Translations under genes and position numbers: made by a program
NCBI GenBank assembly: GCA_934569195.1
Contig: CAKTKB010000050.1
Coordinates: 1 to 10,014, forward strand
Source: an uncultured Oscillospiraceae bacterium
GTDB taxonomy: Bacteria > Bacillota > Clostridia > Oscillospirales > Oscillospiraceae
Reading direction: 5' to 3'
Length of the DNA: 10,014 nucleotides
In this document: in pieces, positions 1 through 7,211 of the stretch
How the letters are laid out: the number at the start of each line of letters is the position of its first letter
Numbering within the stretch: the stretch's first letter is position 1
Notes under the pieces: generated by a model
The model's input: only the letters and a program-made list of their open reading frames with translations
Told to the model about the DNA's origin: nothing
The model's database searches: none

Positions 1-857
1 ACTTTGGGCAGGTACTCCAGAATATCCCGGCAGGCATAGGGATTGACCAGATTTGCCGCGCCGATCTCTACTGCGGTGGCACCGGCAAGCATCATTTCGA
101 TCACATCCCGGGCGCTGCTTACGCCGCCCATGCCCACAACCGGTATGGAAACCGCGCCGGCCACCTGATAGACCATCCGCAGTGCCACCGGGAAGATGGC
201 CGGTCCGGAAAAACCGCCCATTTTATTGGCGATGATTGGCTTTCTTGTACGCAGATCGATCCGCATACCCAGCATGGTGTTGATCAGGCTGATGCCGTCC
301 GCACCGGCATCCTGGCAGGCCAATGCGATGGACACGATGTCCGTCACGTTGGGGGAAAGCTTGATGAGAACCGGCTTGGTGGTAACCGCTTTTACCGCCC
401 GGGTGACCTCCGCCGCTGCCTGAGGGCTGGTGCCGAAGCTCATACCGCCGCCGTGAACGTTGGGGCAGCTGACGTTTACCTCCAGCCATCCCACCTGCGG
501 GCAAGCATCCAGCTTTCGACAGGTCTCGGCATATTCCTCTACGCTGAAGCCGCTGACATTGGCCATCACAGGCTTATGGAAGCAGGCATGAAGCTTCGGA
601 AGCTCGTTCTCTATGACCGCGTCCACCCCCGGATTTTGAAGTCCGACTGCGTTGATCAGGCCCCCTGTACATTCGGCAATCCGGGGTGTCGGATTGCCGA
701 ATCTGGGCTGGCTCGTGGTACCCTTAAAGGAAAAGGTCCCCAGGCGGTTGATATCATACAGCTCGGCATACTCATACCCATAGCCGAAGGTTCCGGAAGC
801 CGGAATCACCGGATTATCCAGGGGAATCCCGCAGAGATTGACATTTAAGCTTACCAC
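1..857 (-). CDS. pyrD: Dihydroorotate dehydrogenase class 1B, catalytic FMN subunit PyrD (3' end cut by window edge)
   Basis: PyrD oxidises dihydroorotate to orotate, the fourth step of UMP synthesis; in class 1B enzymes electrons pass through PyrK to NAD+. I translated 285 residues, and about 20 C-terminal residues lie beyond the window. Family motifs seen are NPVIPASGTFGYG (15-27), FSFKG with Lys45, GNPTPRIAECTGG (54-66), NVSCPN with the class 1 catalytic-base Cys131, KLSPN with Lys166, and the FMN-phosphate region GMGGV...AGA near the end. The start is the GTG at 857, because AAGGAGG lies 7 bases upstream (plus positions 865-871) and the reading (MVSLNVNLCGIPLDNP) matches the family. The ATG at 844 is in the wrong frame. 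The gene overlaps the end of pyrK by 7 bases, which suggests translational coupling and equal amounts of the two subunits. Cytoplasmic. Identity is very secure. Confidence 0.96.
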   Translation of the reverse strand, partial: MVSLNVNLCGIPLDNPVIPASGTFGYGYEYAELYDINRLGTFSFKGTTSQPRFGNPTPRIAECTGGLINAVGLQNPGVDAVIENELPKLHACFHKPVMANVSGFSVEEYAETCRKLDACPQVGWLEVNVSCPNVHGGGMSFGTSPQAAAEVTRAVKAVTTKPVLIKLSPNVTDIVSIALACQDAGADGISLINTMLGMRIDLRTRKPIIANKMGGFSGPAIFPVALRMVYQVAGAVSIPVVGMGGVSSARDVIEMMLAGATAVEIGAANLVNPYACRDILEYLPK

Positions 858-1576
858 AGGATCTCCTCCTTCTTCATGACCGGACCTTCCTTGCAGATCC
901 GTTTGTACCCGGTAAGGGTTTTGCAGGAGCAGCCCATACAGGCGCCGAAGCCGCAGCCCATGCGCTGCTCAAAGCTCATCTGTCCGGAGGTCTGGCTGGC
1001 GCAGTGAACGGCGCGCAGCATCGGCTCCGGACCGCAGGCGCAGAAGTGGGTGTAGCCCGGCTCCATGGCATCGGTCACAAATCCCTTGACACCCATGCTC
1101 CCGTCCACGGTGGTAACGGTTACGCGGCAGCCCAGCTCCTGAAACTCCCGGAGGAAAAAGACCTCCTCCCGGGTATTGAAGCCCAAAATCACACGGACGC
1201 TTTTCCCTTGCTCCAGCAGCTTCTTGGCCAGCGCGTACATCGGCGGTACACCGGCGCCGCCGCCAATCAGCAGGGGGGCGCTCCCGGTCAGGCTCAGGTC
1301 ATATCCGTTCCCCAGCCCGGTGAGAATGTCCAATTCTCCGCCGTCCATGGCGGCCATCCGGGCGGTTCCCTGGCCGACCACTTTATAGACCAAAGTCAGG
1401 GAGCGGTCGTCCCAGTCGCACACGGAAATCGGGCGGCGCAGGAAGAAGCCGTCCAGCCGGATGTTGACGAACTGCCCCGGGGCGGTTATGGCAGAGGTAT
1501 CCCCCGTGAGTGCCATTTTGTACACATTCTCGGTCAGCCGGGTATTGCTTTCTATTTTGAAGATTCCTTGTTTCAT
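851..1576 (-). CDS. pyrK: Dihydroorotate dehydrogenase electron transfer subunit PyrK
   Basis: PyrK is the FAD and [2Fe-2S] partner of class 1B PyrD; it carries electrons from the FMN of PyrD to NAD+. The 241-residue protein shows the expected order. There is an N-terminal ferredoxin-reductase-like barrel with the FAD motif RRPIS (47-51), an NAD-binding fold with GGGAGVPPM (105-113) and CGPEPM (171-176), and a C-terminal cluster site with Cys198, Cys203, Cys206 and Cys218. Cys208 is an extra cysteine of the kind often seen beside these ligands. I chose ATG 1576: GTGAGG precedes it by 5 bases, and the next in-frame alternative, a TTG at 1594, has no ribosome binding site. The start is 7 bases after the carB stop, and the end overlaps the GTG start of pyrD. 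Length is close to the family norm of about 250. Identity is secure; the start is likely. Confidence 0.95.
   Translation of the reverse strand: MKQGIFKIESNTRLTENVYKMALTGDTSAITAPGQFVNIRLDGFFLRRPISVCDWDDRSLTLVYKVVGQGTARMAAMDGGELDILTGLGNGYDLSLTGSAPLLIGGGAGVPPMYALAKKLLEQGKSVRVILGFNTREEVFFLREFQELGCRVTVTTVDGSMGVKGFVTDAMEPGYTHFCACGPEPMLRAVHCASQTSGQMSFEQRMGCGFGACMGCSCKTLTGYKRICKEGPVMKKEEILW
863..871 (-). promoter_or_regulatory. Ribosome binding site deciding the GTG start of pyrD
   Basis: The minus strand reads AAGGAGGAG inside the last codons of pyrK, with 7 bases between AAGGAGG and the GTG at 857. This strong site, plus the match of the protein to PyrD from its second residue on, fixes the start although it is GTG and overlaps the pyrK stop. 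Confidence 0.8.
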
Positions 1577-1583
1577 GGCTGCC

Positions 1584-4500
1584 TCACGCGTCAATGGTGG
1601 AAATCGTCAATGTAGTCTCCTCCAGAACATCCAGCAGCACACGGACGGTATCCAGAGAAGTAAACATCGTGACGTTGTTTTCCGTTGCGACCTGACGCAT
1701 GGTCCGGCCGTCCGAGAGGTTGGTACTGTCGCTCAGGTCCTGGGTATTGATAATGTAGCTGACATACCCGGCCCGAATCGCGTCCAGAATTTCATTCTTT
1801 CCCTCGCAAAGCTTGCCCACCACATGGGTCCGAATCCCATGCTCCTTCAGGAACTGGCCGGTGCCGGGGGTGGCAAAGATATTAAAGCCCATCTGGTAGA
1901 AGCGCTTTACCAGGGGGAGCGCCTCTTCCCGGTCGCCCTTCGCCACCGTGACATAGACCGTACCATAGTTGGCAAGCCGCATACCGGACGCCTGAAGCGC
2001 CTTGTAAAGGGCGCGGGTCAGACGATCATCGTAGCCGATGGCCTCTCCGGTGGATTTCATCTCCGGGCTGAGGAGCGCGTCCAGGCCGCGGAGCTTGCTG
2101 AAGGAAAAGGCGGGGACCTTTACATACCATCGCTTCTTCTCCGGGGGATAGATTTCCGTCAGTCCCTGCTCCCGCAGGGATTTGCCCAGAATGACCCGGG
2201 TTGCAATGTCCGCCAGGGAGTATCCGGTGGACTTGGAAAGGAAGGGGACGGTCCGGGAGGATCTGGGATTGACCTCAATAATGTAGACGTGTTCCTGCTT
2301 GTCCACAATGAACTGGATATTGTAAAGGCCGATGATCCCGATACCCAGGCCCAGCGCCCGGGTATATTCCAGAATGGTCTGCTTGACCTTCTGGCTGATA
2401 GAGAAGGAGGGGTAGACCGAGATGGAGTCGCCGGAGTGAATGCCGGTACGCTCAACCAGCTCCATGATACCGGGACAGAACACATCCGTTCCGTCGCATA
2501 CGGCATCGACCTCCACTTCCTTGCCCTGGATGTATTTGTCCACCAGGACCGGCTTGTCCTCATCGATCTGCACGGCGGTTTTCAGATACTGCCGGAGCAT
2601 CTGCTCGTTATTGACGATCTGCATAGCGCGGCCGCCCAGAACAAAGCTGGGCCGGACCAGGACGGGGTAGCCAATCTCCGTTGCGGTTGCGACACCGTCC
2701 TCCACCTTGGTAACCGCACGTCCGCGGGGCTGAGGAATGCCCAGCTGAATCAGGAGTTTTTCAAAGGAATCGCGGTTTTCCGCCCGGTCGATGGCCTGGC
2801 AGCCGGTACCAATGATGGTGACGCCCCGGTCTACCAGAGGCTGGGCCAGATTGATGGCGGTCTGACCGCCCAGAGATGCAATGACACCGATGGGCTTTTC
2901 CAGCTCCAGGATGTTCATAACATCCTCCACCGTCAGCGGCTCAAAATAGAGCTTATCTGCGGTTGTATAGTCCGTCGAAACCGTCTCCGGGTTGTTGTTG
3001 ATAATGATTGCCTCGTACCCCTCGGCGCGGATGGTCATTACGGCGTGTACGGTAGAGTAGTCGAATTCCACGCCCTGGCCAATGCGGATGGGGCCGGAAC
3101 CCAGGACCACGACCTTCTTTTTCTCCGATACCCGGGATTCGTTTTCCTCCTCATAGGTGGAGTAGAAATAGGGAATATAGCTGTCAAACTCGGAGGCGCA
3201 GGAGTCGATCATCTTATAGCTGGGGAACAGGCGAAGCTTCTGCCGCAGGTGATAGATGTCCAGCTCGGTTTTCCCCCACAGCTTTGCGATGCAGCTGTCG
3301 GAAAAGCCCATGCGCTTGGCCTCCTTCAGCAGATTCTCCGACATTCCCTGCTCACGCAGGCGGGCCTCCATGCTGACGATATTGCGGATTTTGTAGAGGT
3401 AGAGCATGTCGATCCGGGTCACATTTGCAATGACGCCGATGTCTACGCCCAGACGCACCAGCTGAGCAATGGCGTAGAGCCGGTCGTCCGTGCCCTGGCG
3501 GATATAATCCAGCAGCTTCGGCGCATCCCAGCTGTCAAACTTTTCCATGTGCAGATGGTCCACACCGATTTCCAGGGAACGGACCGCCTTCAGCAGGCTT
3601 TCCTCAATGGTTCTGCCGATGGCCATAACCTCGCCGGTAGCCTTCATCTGTGTACCCAGGTGGTTGTTGGCGGTGTAGAATTTATCGAAGGGGAACCGGG
3701 GCATTTTGGTCACCACATAGTCCAGAGCCGGTTCAAAGGAGGCCGGTGTGTTGGCAAGACGAATTTCGTCCAGCGTCATGCCGACGGCAATTTTGGCAGA
3801 CACTCTGGCAATGGGATAGCCGGAGGCCTTGGAGGCCAGCGCAGAGGAGCGGGACACGCGGGGATTGACCTCGATCACATAATACTGGAAGGACAGGGGG
3901 TCCAGAGCAAACTGCACGTTGCAGCCGCCTTCAATTTTCAGCGCACGGATGATGCGGAGCGCCGCGTCCCGGAGCATGTGATACTCTTTGTTGGTAAGCG
4001 TCTGGCTGGGGCAGACGACCACGGAGTCGCCGGTATGGATTCCGACCGGGTCGATGTTCTCCATATTACAGATCGTAATGGCCGTGTCGTTGGAGTCCCG
4101 CATGACCTCGTATTCGATTTCCTTGTATCCGCGGATGGATTTTTCCACCAGGACCTGATGCACAGGGGACAGGCGCAGTGCATTGGTCATAATTTCCCGG
4201 AACTCCGCCTCGTCGTCTGCAAAACCGCCGCCGGTTCCGCCCAGAGTAAAGGCCGGGCGCAGGACGACGGGATAGCCGATCCGTTTGACAGCCTCCAGGC
4301 CCTCTTCCATGGTGCAGGCAATCTCGCTGGGAAGAACCGGTTCCCCCAGCCGCTGGCACAGAGCCTTGAACTGCTCCCGGTCCTCGGCTTCCTCGATGGA
4401 GGCAGAGGAGGTCCCCAGCAGCTCCACACGGCATTCCTTCAGAACGCCCTTCTTTTCCAGCTGCATGGCCAGATTCAGGCCGGTCTGTCCGCCAATACCC

Positions 4501-4763
4501 GGGACAATGGCATCCGGCCGCTCATAGCGCAGGATCTTCGCCAGATATTCCAGCGTCAGCGGCTCCATGTATACCTTGTCGGCAATGGCGGTATCCGTCA
4601 TAATGGTGGCAGGATTGGAGTTGCACAGAACAACCTCATAGCCTTCCTCCCGCAGGGCAAGGCACGCCTGGGTCCCTGCGTAGTCAAATTCCGCAGCCTG
4701 TCCGATCACAATCGGGCCGGAGCCGATTACCAGGATTTTTTTCAGATCTGTTCTTTTAGCCAT
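1584..4763 (-). CDS. carB: Carbamoyl-phosphate synthase large subunit
   Basis: CarB makes carbamoyl phosphate from bicarbonate, two ATP and ammonia channelled from CarA. The 1059-residue protein has the usual duplicated layout. The first carboxyphosphate half opens with GSGPIVIGQ (near residue 14) and has an ATP-grasp ending in [10 protein letters not shown] (298-307). The oligomerisation region follows, around 390-545. The second carbamate half opens with [10 protein letters not shown] (near 554) and has an ATP-grasp ending in EVNPRSSR (830-837). An MGS-like allosteric domain fills roughly 937-1059, with a FATPGTG phosphate-binding loop and a later VGK, suggesting nucleotide control such as by UMP; that ligand is inference. 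The start is ATG 4763, with AGGAGG 9 bases upstream; an upstream in-frame start at 4802 would lie inside carA without such a site. It overlaps carA by 8 bases. Placement between carA and pyrK argues for pyrimidine rather than arginine use. Complete, no sign of damage. Confidence 0.98.
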   Translation of the reverse strand: MAKRTDLKKILVIGSGPIVIGQAAEFDYAGTQACLALREEGYEVVLCNSNPATIMTDTAIADKVYMEPLTLEYLAKILRYERPDAIVPGIGGQTGLNLAMQLEKKGVLKECRVELLGTSSASIEEAEDREQFKALCQRLGEPVLPSEIACTMEEGLEAVKRIGYPVVLRPAFTLGGTGGGFADDEAEFREIMTNALRLSPVHQVLVEKSIRGYKEIEYEVMRDSNDTAITICNMENIDPVGIHTGDSVVVCPSQTLTNKEYHMLRDAALRIIRALKIEGGCNVQFALDPLSFQYYVIEVNPRVSRSSALASKASGYPIARVSAKIAVGMTLDEIRLANTPASFEPALDYVVTKMPRFPFDKFYTANNHLGTQMKATGEVMAIGRTIEESLLKAVRSLEIGVDHLHMEKFDSWDAPKLLDYIRQGTDDRLYAIAQLVRLGVDIGVIANVTRIDMLYLYKIRNIVSMEARLREQGMSENLLKEAKRMGFSDSCIAKLWGKTELDIYHLRQKLRLFPSYKMIDSCASEFDSYIPYFYSTYEEENESRVSEKKKVVVLGSGPIRIGQGVEFDYSTVHAVMTIRAEGYEAIIINNNPETVSTDYTTADKLYFEPLTVEDVMNILELEKPIGVIASLGGQTAINLAQPLVDRGVTIIGTGCQAIDRAENRDSFEKLLIQLGIPQPRGRAVTKVEDGVATATEIGYPVLVRPSFVLGGRAMQIVNNEQMLRQYLKTAVQIDEDKPVLVDKYIQGKEVEVDAVCDGTDVFCPGIMELVERTGIHSGDSISVYPSFSISQKVKQTILEYTRALGLGIGIIGLYNIQFIVDKQEHVYIIEVNPRSSRTVPFLSKSTGYSLADIATRVILGKSLREQGLTEIYPPEKKRWYVKVPAFSFSKLRGLDALLSPEMKSTGEAIGYDDRLTRALYKALQASGMRLANYGTVYVTVAKGDREEALPLVKRFYQMGFNIFATPGTGQFLKEHGIRTHVVGKLCEGKNEILDAIRAGYVSYIINTQDLSDSTNLSDGRTMRQVATENNVTMFTSLDTVRVLLDVLEETTLTISTIDA

Positions 4764-5853
4764 TGTTCTTTGCCTCCTGCATCCATTCCAGAAACTGATC
4801 AAACAGATAGGTGCTGTCCTGCGGCCCGGGAGCGCTCTCCGGGTGGTATTGCACGGAAAAAACCCGGTCCTTCGGGCAAGCCATGCCCTCTACCGTATTG
4901 TCCAGCAGGTTGATATGGGTCGGCTCCAGGCCCGTGCCGGGGATGCTCTCCTCGATAACGGCGTAGGAGTGATTCTGGGAAGTGATTTCGATATGGCCGG
5001 TGGTGAGATTCCGCACCGGGTGATTTCCTCCCCGGTGGCCAAAGTTCATCTTCCGGATTTTTGCGCCGTAAGCAAGGCCGATTACCTGGTGCCCCAGACA
5101 AATTCCGAACAGGGGGTACTTTCCCCGCAGACGGCGGACAGTCTCAATGACAGGGGGGACGTCCTCCGGGTCTCCGGGACCGTTAGACAGGAAAACGCCG
5201 TCCGGGTGCATCCGGTCGATCTCCTCCGCCGGTGTATTCCAGGGCACGACCGTCACATTGCACCCCCGCTCCTTCAGGCTGCGGACAATGTTCAGCTTGA
5301 TTCCGCAATCCACCGCTACAACGGAGAAACGGGCGTTGGGGGTACGGGCATACCACTTCTTGCGGCAGCTGACCCGGCTTACCTGATCGTGGGGCAGGGA
5401 AGTGCTGCGCAGAATCTGCATCGCCTGCTCATGGGGCATACCCGCCCCGCAGATGAGGGCGTTGCAGGTACCGTTGTCCCGGATGCCCCGGGTGATCTTT
5501 CGCGTGTCTACGCCCCATATGCCCGGGATACCGTTTTCTTCCAGAACCTCGGAAAGGGTTTTGGTGTAGCGGAAATTGGAGGGATAGTCGTTATACTCCC
5601 GCACGACCATGGCGCCGATCGTCGGCGTTTTGGTTTCGTAATCCTCGTCGGCCATGCCGTAATTTCCGATGAGCGGATAGGTCATAACGACCATCTGGTC
5701 CGTGTAGCTTGGGTCGGAAACGATCTCCTGGTAGCCCGCCATGGAGGTGTTGAACACCAGCTCGCAGACCCGGACTGCATCGGAGCCGAAGCCATAACCC
5801 AGATATTCGCTCCCGTCCATCAGGACAATCTTTCGGTTCATTTCTTTCTCCAT
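4756..5853 (-). CDS. carA: Carbamoyl-phosphate synthase small subunit (glutamine amidotransferase)
   Basis: CarA hydrolyses glutamine and feeds ammonia through a tunnel to CarB. The 365-residue protein has the N-terminal CPSase small-chain domain (about 1-150, opening with a [16 protein letters not shown] stretch). It also has a C-terminal class I glutamine amidotransferase domain with FGICLGHQ (nucleophile Cys252), GGNHPV, QNHSYAV, and the catalytic His337 and Glu339 in VQYHPES. All catalytic residues are present, and length is normal for the family. The start at ATG 5853 is supported by AGGAGG 9 bases upstream; an ATG four codons later (5841) is a weaker alternative. The start overlaps the end of pyrC by 16 bases and the stop overlaps carB by 8, so the three genes are almost certainly co-transcribed and translationally coupled. 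Confidence 0.98.
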   Translation of the reverse strand: MEKEMNRKIVLMDGSEYLGYGFGSDAVRVCELVFNTSMAGYQEIVSDPSYTDQMVVMTYPLIGNYGMADEDYETKTPTIGAMVVREYNDYPSNFRYTKTLSEVLEENGIPGIWGVDTRKITRGIRDNGTCNALICGAGMPHEQAMQILRSTSLPHDQVSRVSCRKKWYARTPNARFSVVAVDCGIKLNIVRSLKERGCNVTVVPWNTPAEEIDRMHPDGVFLSNGPGDPEDVPPVIETVRRLRGKYPLFGICLGHQVIGLAYGAKIRKMNFGHRGGNHPVRNLTTGHIEITSQNHSYAVIEESIPGTGLEPTHINLLDNTVEGMACPKDRVFSVQYHPESAPGPQDSTYLFDQFLEWMQEAKNNG

Positions 5854-7049
5854 ACTTCCTTACCTCCTGCAACCGTCAATATGTTCTCCGCCAGGACAGA
5901 CATCCCGGCAAACGGGGTGGATTTTCCCATAGAAACAAACTGCTCCGGATCGATCGTATATGCGGTGTCTGCTTTCCACACGGAAAAATCTACACCGGCG
6001 GGGATGGAAAACCGGCGGCGCGGCGCATCCGTCAGCGCATCCACGATTCTCTCCAGCGATACGACCCCGGGCTTTACCAAAAAAGTGTACAGGACCGGGA
6101 AAGCCGTCTCCAATTCCACGATTCCGAAGGCGCTGCCTTCCAGCCCTCTGGATTTTTCCAAAGCGCTGTGGGGGGCATGATCCGTCGCAATCATATCAAT
6201 CGTGCCGTCGATCAGCCCTTCTATCAATGCCTCGCGGTCCTCCGGGCCGCGCAGAGGGGGATTCATCTTGAATCGTCCGTCCTCCTGCATGTTGCGCTCG
6301 TCCAGGACCAGATAGTGCGGCGCCGTCTCGCATGTCACATCCACGCCGCTTTTCTTGGCCTGGCGAATCAGCCGGACGCTCTCCTTCGTAGAGATGTGGC
6401 ACACATGGTAAGCGCATCCGGTCTTGGCCGCAAGCTCCAGGTCCCGGGCAATCTGCGCGTACTCGCTCTCGGAACAAATCCCGCGGTGGCCGTGGGCGCG
6501 GGCATAATCGCCGTCGTGAACATAGCCGCCCCGGAGCAGCTCGTTCACCTCGCAGTGCGCCACAATGATCTTTCCAAGCCCCCGGGCAATCTCCATGGCC
6601 TGCTGCATCATGCGCGCATCCTGCACGCCGTGTCCGTCGTCCGAAAAGGCGACCGCATCCGGGCACATGGACGCCATATCCGCCAGCTGTTCCCCCTTCT
6701 GCCCACGGGTAATGGCGCCGTAGGGGTAGACGGGAACGACGGCGTCTCTGGCGATTATTTCCGTCTGCCGGCGCAGATGCTCCGCGCAGTCCGGCACCGG
6801 ATCCAGGTTCGGCATGGTACACACGGCAGTATAGCCGCCTCTGGCCGCCGCCAGAGAACCGGTGCGGATCGTCTCCTTATAAGAAAATCCCGGCTCACGG
6901 AAATGCACATGCACATCACAAAAGCCGGGAAGAATCAAATATTCTGGGGAACGAAAAACACCGATTCCGTAATTCTGGAGACATCTGGAAACAGCACTGC
7001 CAACATTCGGCTGGAAAAAACGCATCGTCGAATCCTGTATGCTTGCCAA
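5838..7049 (-). CDS. pyrC: Dihydroorotase, type I zinc amidohydrolase
   Basis: PyrC catalyses the reversible ring closure of N-carbamoyl-L-aspartate to dihydroorotate, step three of UMP synthesis. In the 403-residue protein the zinc and substrate motifs of type I dihydroorotases are all visible: HVHFREPG (His47, His49, Arg51), MPNLDPV (79-85), FSDDG (135-139) supplying an aspartate metal ligand, His165 in AHCE, His218 in CHIST, and the catalytic aspartate in ATDHAPH (Asp290). Only 46 residues precede the HxH motif, and they lack the usual opening strands of this family, so the N-terminus looks short or remodelled. The chosen TTG start has AAGGAG 9 bases upstream, and an in-frame TGA lies two codons before it, so the gene cannot extend further. 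ATG 7025, eight codons in, is the alternative. First gene after the operon promoter; its end overlaps carA by 16 bases. Confidence 0.95.
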   Translation of the reverse strand: MASIQDSTMRFFQPNVGSAVSRCLQNYGIGVFRSPEYLILPGFCDVHVHFREPGFSYKETIRTGSLAAARGGYTAVCTMPNLDPVPDCAEHLRRQTEIIARDAVVPVYPYGAITRGQKGEQLADMASMCPDAVAFSDDGHGVQDARMMQQAMEIARGLGKIIVAHCEVNELLRGGYVHDGDYARAHGHRGICSESEYAQIARDLELAAKTGCAYHVCHISTKESVRLIRQAKKSGVDVTCETAPHYLVLDERNMQEDGRFKMNPPLRGPEDREALIEGLIDGTIDMIATDHAPHSALEKSRGLEGSAFGIVELETAFPVLYTFLVKPGVVSLERIVDALTDAPRRRFSIPAGVDFSVWKADTAYTIDPEQFVSMGKSTPFAGMSVLAENILTVAGGKEVWRKK

Positions 7050-7058
7050 CGCTCAACA

Positions 7059-7064
7059 CTCCTT
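7059..7064 (-). promoter_or_regulatory. Ribosome binding site for pyrC (supports the TTG start)
   Basis: The minus strand reads AAGGAG, with 9 bases to the TTG at 7049. The in-frame ATG at 7025 has only a weak AGGA upstream. This favours the TTG start, which may also lower pyrC translation relative to an ATG. Confidence 0.65.
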
Positions 7065-7086
7065 ACATCATCTGCTTATCGGACGG

Positions 7087-7116
7087 ATTATACCACACGG
7101 TGTTGAAGGAAGTCAA
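7087..7116 (-). promoter_or_regulatory. Promoter of the pyrC-carA-carB-pyrK-pyrD operon
   Basis: On the minus strand TTGACT (plus 7111-7116, five of six matches to the -35 consensus) is followed after 18 bases by a perfect TATAAT (plus 7087-7092), preceded by TGG, which gives an extended -10 (TGnTATAAT). Transcription should begin near 7080, leaving a leader of about 30 bases before the TTG of pyrC. This is the typical housekeeping sigma-A layout. There is room for a repressor to act here but not for a transcribed attenuator. Strong by sequence; activity is inferred. Confidence 0.85.
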
Positions 7117-7118
7117 CG

Positions 7119-7152
7119 AAAAAACGATCTGCGGGATTTTTTTGTCGCAATC
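7119..7152 (-). terminator. Candidate minus-strand terminator after trkH
   Basis: Reading the minus strand, GATTGCG (plus 7146-7152) can pair with CGCAGATC (plus 7126-7133) apart from one bulged G, closing a 12-base A-rich loop. GTTTTTT (plus 7119-7125) follows at once. The orientation suits the end of the trkA-trkH transcript, just before the pyr promoter. The stem is short and has a bulge, so this is a moderate call. Confidence 0.45.
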
Positions 7153-7155
7153 AGA

Positions 7156-7195
7156 GAAACCCCGGGATATCCCCGAGGTTTCTTTGTGTTTTTTT
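7156..7195 (+). terminator. Strong hairpin with T-run, oriented as a terminator on the plus strand
   Basis: Plus 7156-7166 (GAAACCCCGGG) pairs with 7172-7182 (CCCGAGGTTTC) over 11 pairs including one G-U type pair, with a 5-base loop. On the plus strand TTTGTGTTTTTTT follows (7183-7195), the classic intrinsic terminator shape. No plus-strand gene ends here, so it would stop transcription antisense to pyrC before it enters trkH. On the minus strand the same hairpin lies 29 bases after the trkH stop but is followed by TCTGATTGCG, a poor U-tract. It may still shape or protect the trkH mRNA end. Confidence 0.6.
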
Positions 7196-7211
7196 ACCCA
7201 TTGCCTCATCT

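Noticed and set aside
223..504. Minus-strand frame of 93 codons at the left edge
   Set aside because: It is the wrong frame. The PyrD frame runs through the same stretch and carries all family motifs.
842..844. ATG at 844 as the start of pyrD
   Set aside because: Its frame does not match PyrD. The GTG at 857 is in frame with the conserved N-terminus and has a strong ribosome binding site.
1461..4913. A 1150-codon open frame on the plus strand, opposite carB
   Set aside because: It lies in exact codon register with carB and exists because carB lacks TTA, CTA and TCA codons. The translation resembles no family I know, and CarB is unmistakable.
4843..6180. A 445-codon plus-strand open frame opposite carA
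   Set aside because: Codon-register mirror of carA, which has all its catalytic motifs; no recognisable protein on the plus strand.
7080..7211. PyrR-regulated attenuator or riboswitch in the trkH-pyrC gap
   Set aside because: Both hairpins lie upstream of the promoter, so they would not be in the pyr mRNA leader, and I see no PyrR-binding loop or known riboswitch core.
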